Source: an uncultured Eubacteriales bacterium
Lineage (GTDB): Bacteria > Bacillota > Clostridia > Oscillospirales > Oscillospiraceae
Direction: 5' to 3'
DNA: 7,496 nucleotides
NCBI GenBank assembly: GCA_905210385.1
Contig: CAJLWS010000070.1
Coordinates: 1 to 7,496, forward strand
Positions 6,314 through 7,496 of this stretch are shown here, piece after piece (positions within the stretch are counted from its first letter, which is position 1; every line of letters begins with the position of its first letter). Both the position numbers and the translations under genes were made by a program. Below the pieces are notes generated by a model. It saw nothing but the letters and a program-made list of their open reading frames with translations. It made no database searches and was not told the DNA's origin.

Positions 6314-6346
6314 AATTCGGATATTTCCTTTCTGTCTGTCCCGGGA

Positions 6347-6697
6347 TCACCCGATGACCATAAAATCCACGCAGACGGTGACGCTGCGCACCTCAATGCC
6401 AGTCAGGCGGTTGACGTTGTATTTGACCTCGCTCTGGATGGAGCGGCTGACCGCCATCAAATTCACGCCGTTGTCCACAATGATATGCAGTTCAATGGAG
6501 ATGGAATCATCCTCATGGTAGATGATTTTGACGCCCTTGGACATAGACTCCCGGCGCAGCAGGTGGACCAAACCGTCGGTCTTGGAGCGGAAGGCCATAC
6601 CCTTGACGCCGTAGCAGCTGGTGGCCACCGCGCCGGTGATGCAGGTAAATACGTCGCTGGCAAAGCGAATGCGGCCCTTCTCGGTTTGTATCTTCAT
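6347..6697 (-). CDS. yloU: Asp23/Gls24 family envelope stress response protein (YloU-like), 116 aa
   Basis: A small Asp23/Gls24-family protein. Members such as Asp23 of Staphylococcus associate with the membrane and respond to envelope stress; the exact function of YloU is not established. The family pattern is visible: KGRIRFASDVFTCITGAVAT (strand plus helix, residues 7-26), the GVKGM turn, then a beta-strand IIYHEDDSISIELHIIVDNG and the closing EVRSVTVCVDF. There is no signal peptide or membrane segment. The start at 6697 follows AAAGGAAGGG with good spacing. It is the first gene of a two-gene unit with fakA, and that gene order itself supports both calls. Confidence 0.92.
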   Translation of the reverse strand: MKIQTEKGRIRFASDVFTCITGAVATSCYGVKGMAFRSKTDGLVHLLRRESMSKGVKIIYHEDDSISIELHIIVDNGVNLMAVSRSIQSEVKYNVNRLTGIEVRSVTVCVDFMVIG

Positions 6698-6756
6698 GGA
6701 ACCCTTCCTTTCTTTGGGTTATATTGCGGAGAGCGCAGAATCTCATATGTTCATAC

Positions 6757-6785
6757 ATTGTATTCCATTTCAGAGGAAAAAACAA
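6757..6785 (-). promoter_or_regulatory. Promoter for yloU-fakA
   Basis: On the minus strand TTGTTT (6780-6785) and TACAAT (6757-6762) are separated by 17 bases. The -10 box matches consensus at five of six positions, the -35 box is only partial. The leader to the yloU ATG would be about 50-55 nt. Confidence 0.65.
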
Positions 6786-6882
6786 GGGGGTTTTACGTCG
6801 GTTGAGGAAGGCGAACGAAAAGAACGTGTGGAAACGCGTTCCGGCGGCGGGCGGGAGTGATCAGATTTGCTGTTCGCCCACG

Positions 6883-6911
6883 GGAAATTTCAAAGAACAC
6901 TTGTAATTTCC
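6883..6911. repeat. Inverted repeat overlapping the -35 box of the small membrane protein gene
   Basis: GGAAATT (6883-6889) and AATTTCC (6905-6911) form 7-bp arms with centres 22 bp apart, about two helical turns. The right arm overlaps the TTGTAA -35 hexamer. This geometry suits a dimeric DNA-binding protein, but the arms are short and AT-rich, so chance is possible. Confidence 0.35.
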
Positions 6912-6929
6912 ACCATAATCGTGTAAACT
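6901..6929 (+). promoter_or_regulatory. Promoter for the 63-aa membrane protein gene
   Basis: TTGTAA (6901-6906), a 17-base spacer, and TAAACT (6924-6929). Each hexamer matches consensus at four positions. The leader would be about 30 nt. The surrounding 6890-6945 is markedly AT-rich against a GC-rich background. Confidence 0.55.
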
Positions 6930-6965
6930 ATACCTTGACTATGAAACGCAAAAGGAGGAACTGAA

Positions 6966-7157
6966 ATGAAAGCTGCCCGCTGCATTCTGAAAGCCGCTGC
7001 GCTGGTCGCTGTGCTGGGCGCTGCGGTCTGCGTCGTCGCGGCCTATTGGGATAAGATCGTGGATGCGTTCTATGCCCTGGCGGATAAGGTGGAGGAGAAA
7101 AAGGCCAACTGCTTCTGCTCCTCCGAGTATGACGACTACGACGACGGAGAACTGTAA
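6966..7157 (+). CDS. Small single-pass membrane protein, 63 aa, unknown function
   Basis: I do not recognise a named family. One hydrophobic helix spans about residues 7-28 (rich in Ala, Val and Leu, preceded by MKAARCILK). An amphipathic charged stretch WDKIVDAFYALADKVEEKK follows, then a CFC pair (C49, C51) and a very acidic tail ending SEYDDYDDGEL. The basic N-terminus suggests the tail lies outside if the helix is a membrane anchor. The cysteine at residue 22 is preceded by Val, so it is not a lipobox. AAAGGAGGA (6951-6959) is an excellent ribosome binding site six bases before the ATG. The gene has its own promoter and a strong terminator, so it is almost certainly expressed alone. It is divergent from yloU-fakA; an envelope role is only a guess from that position. 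Confidence 0.85.
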   Translation: MKAARCILKAAALVAVLGAAVCVVAAYWDKIVDAFYALADKVEEKKANCFCSSEYDDYDDGEL

Positions 7158-7171
7158 AGGATCTGACTCTG

Positions 7172-7203
7172 AAAAATCCCCGGCCGGCAGGCCGGGGATT
7201 TTT
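7172..7203. terminator. Strong intrinsic terminator after the 63-aa gene
   Basis: A perfect 14-bp stem (7172-7185 with 7190-7203) closes on a GGCA loop. The arms begin with AAAAA and end with TTTTT, so it can work in both directions. It lies 14 nt after the TAA stop. Confidence 0.95.
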
Positions 7204-7496
7204 GTCCGTCGGAAAAGGCGAAGGCCTTTTCCGACGGGTAGGTTGCGGCCCGCCGCAGCGCTCGTCGTCGCAAAGTACGCGGTGCTTCGTTTCCGCTCAA
7301 GGCGAAAACTCCGCCCGCTTCCTTGCTCCTCCTCGCCCCACGCAAACCGCCTTGCTGGGTTTGCGCGGGGACCCCATAGATTGCCACGCGCATGTCGCGG
7401 CAAAAAACGGATTTCATCTTTTTCGCGCCTGCGGGCGCGAACTCTGCGAGGCTTTTGCAACAGCCTTAAATCCCGGCTCCCCGGCAGATGGCCGGG
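7204..7496. repeat. Gene-free, hairpin-rich intergenic region; probable structured repeat element
   Basis: I see no credible gene in these 293 bases. They hold a series of inverted repeats. (a) 7206-7219 with 7224-7237: perfect 14 bp, GAAG loop. (b) 7336-7348 with 7358-7370: 8 bp plus 4 bp across one mismatch. (c) 7422-7429 with 7434-7441: perfect 8 bp, TGCG loop. (d) 7449-7466: near-palindrome centred on TTGCAA. (e) 7473-7478 with 7491-7496: CCCGGC/GCCGGG, reaching the window edge. Several separate hairpins with short linkers and no following T-tract look more like a palindromic intergenic repeat or structured RNA than a stack of terminators. The element may continue past the right edge. Confidence 0.55.

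Noticed and set aside
4529..6805. A 758-codon open frame on the plus strand across fakA and yloU
   Set aside because: It is antisense to two well-recognised genes, has a low-complexity Gly/His/Val/Leu composition typical of a reversed GC-rich reading frame, and has no ribosome binding site at its start.
6939..7460. A 173-codon minus-strand open frame across the 63-aa gene and the hairpin region, and a 93-codon one at 7136-7417
   Set aside because: Both run through a strong terminator hairpin and several inverted repeats, have Arg-rich low-complexity products and lack ribosome binding sites. One is antisense to a well-supported gene.
1..7496. CRISPR arrays, tRNA or rRNA genes, insertion sequences
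   Set aside because: No regularly spaced direct repeats, no tRNA-like cloverleaf or rRNA signature and no transposase fragments were seen on either strand.

Overview
The window is about 7.5 kb of GC-rich, gene-dense bacterial chromosome. It most resembles a strictly anaerobic Gram-positive of the Clostridia, probably Oscillospiraceae (Flavonifractor / Pseudoflavonifractor-like). That placement is inferred from AGGAGG-type ribosome binding sites, consensus SigA promoters, the yloU-fakA pair and oxygen-sensitive 2-hydroxyacyl-CoA dehydratase-type iron-sulfur proteins. Nothing points to a phage, transposon or plasmid.

Layout. (1) 1-748, minus: N-terminal two thirds of peptide chain release factor 2 (prfB), running off the left edge just before the GGQ loop, with an excellent promoter at 795-823. 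(2) 908-1318, plus: a 136-aa PaaI-type hotdog thioesterase, divergent from prfB, with a near-perfect promoter at 855-883 that fixes its start. (3) 1330-1373: a hairpin shared by converging transcripts. On its far side is a previously uncalled 33-aa ORF (1376-1477, minus) with its own ribosome binding site and a TATAAT box. (4) 1604-4542, minus: two translationally coupled genes. One is a HgdB-like 2-hydroxyacyl-CoA dehydratase subunit. The other fuses a second HgdB-like domain to a BadF/HgdC ATP-dependent activase. (5) 4628-6697, minus: yloU (Asp23/Gls24 family) and fakA (fatty acid kinase ATPase subunit), with a promoter at 6757-6785. A good intrinsic terminator separates fakA from the dehydratase pair by only about 30 nt. 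(6) 6966-7157, plus: a 63-aa single-pass membrane protein with its own promoter and a strong terminator. (7) 7204-7496: no gene, but a chain of perfect or near-perfect hairpins that looks like a structured intergenic repeat element.

How they fit together. yloU-fakA is a housekeeping pair for envelope function and exogenous fatty acid use. The dehydratase/activase pair is the most unusual part. It packs an ATP-driven low-potential electron injector and two potential Fe-S acceptor domains into two polypeptides. No CoA-transferase, electron-transfer flavoprotein or transporter is nearby to name a substrate. Because a terminator precedes it without room for an obvious promoter, it may depend on read-through from the yloU-fakA transcript.
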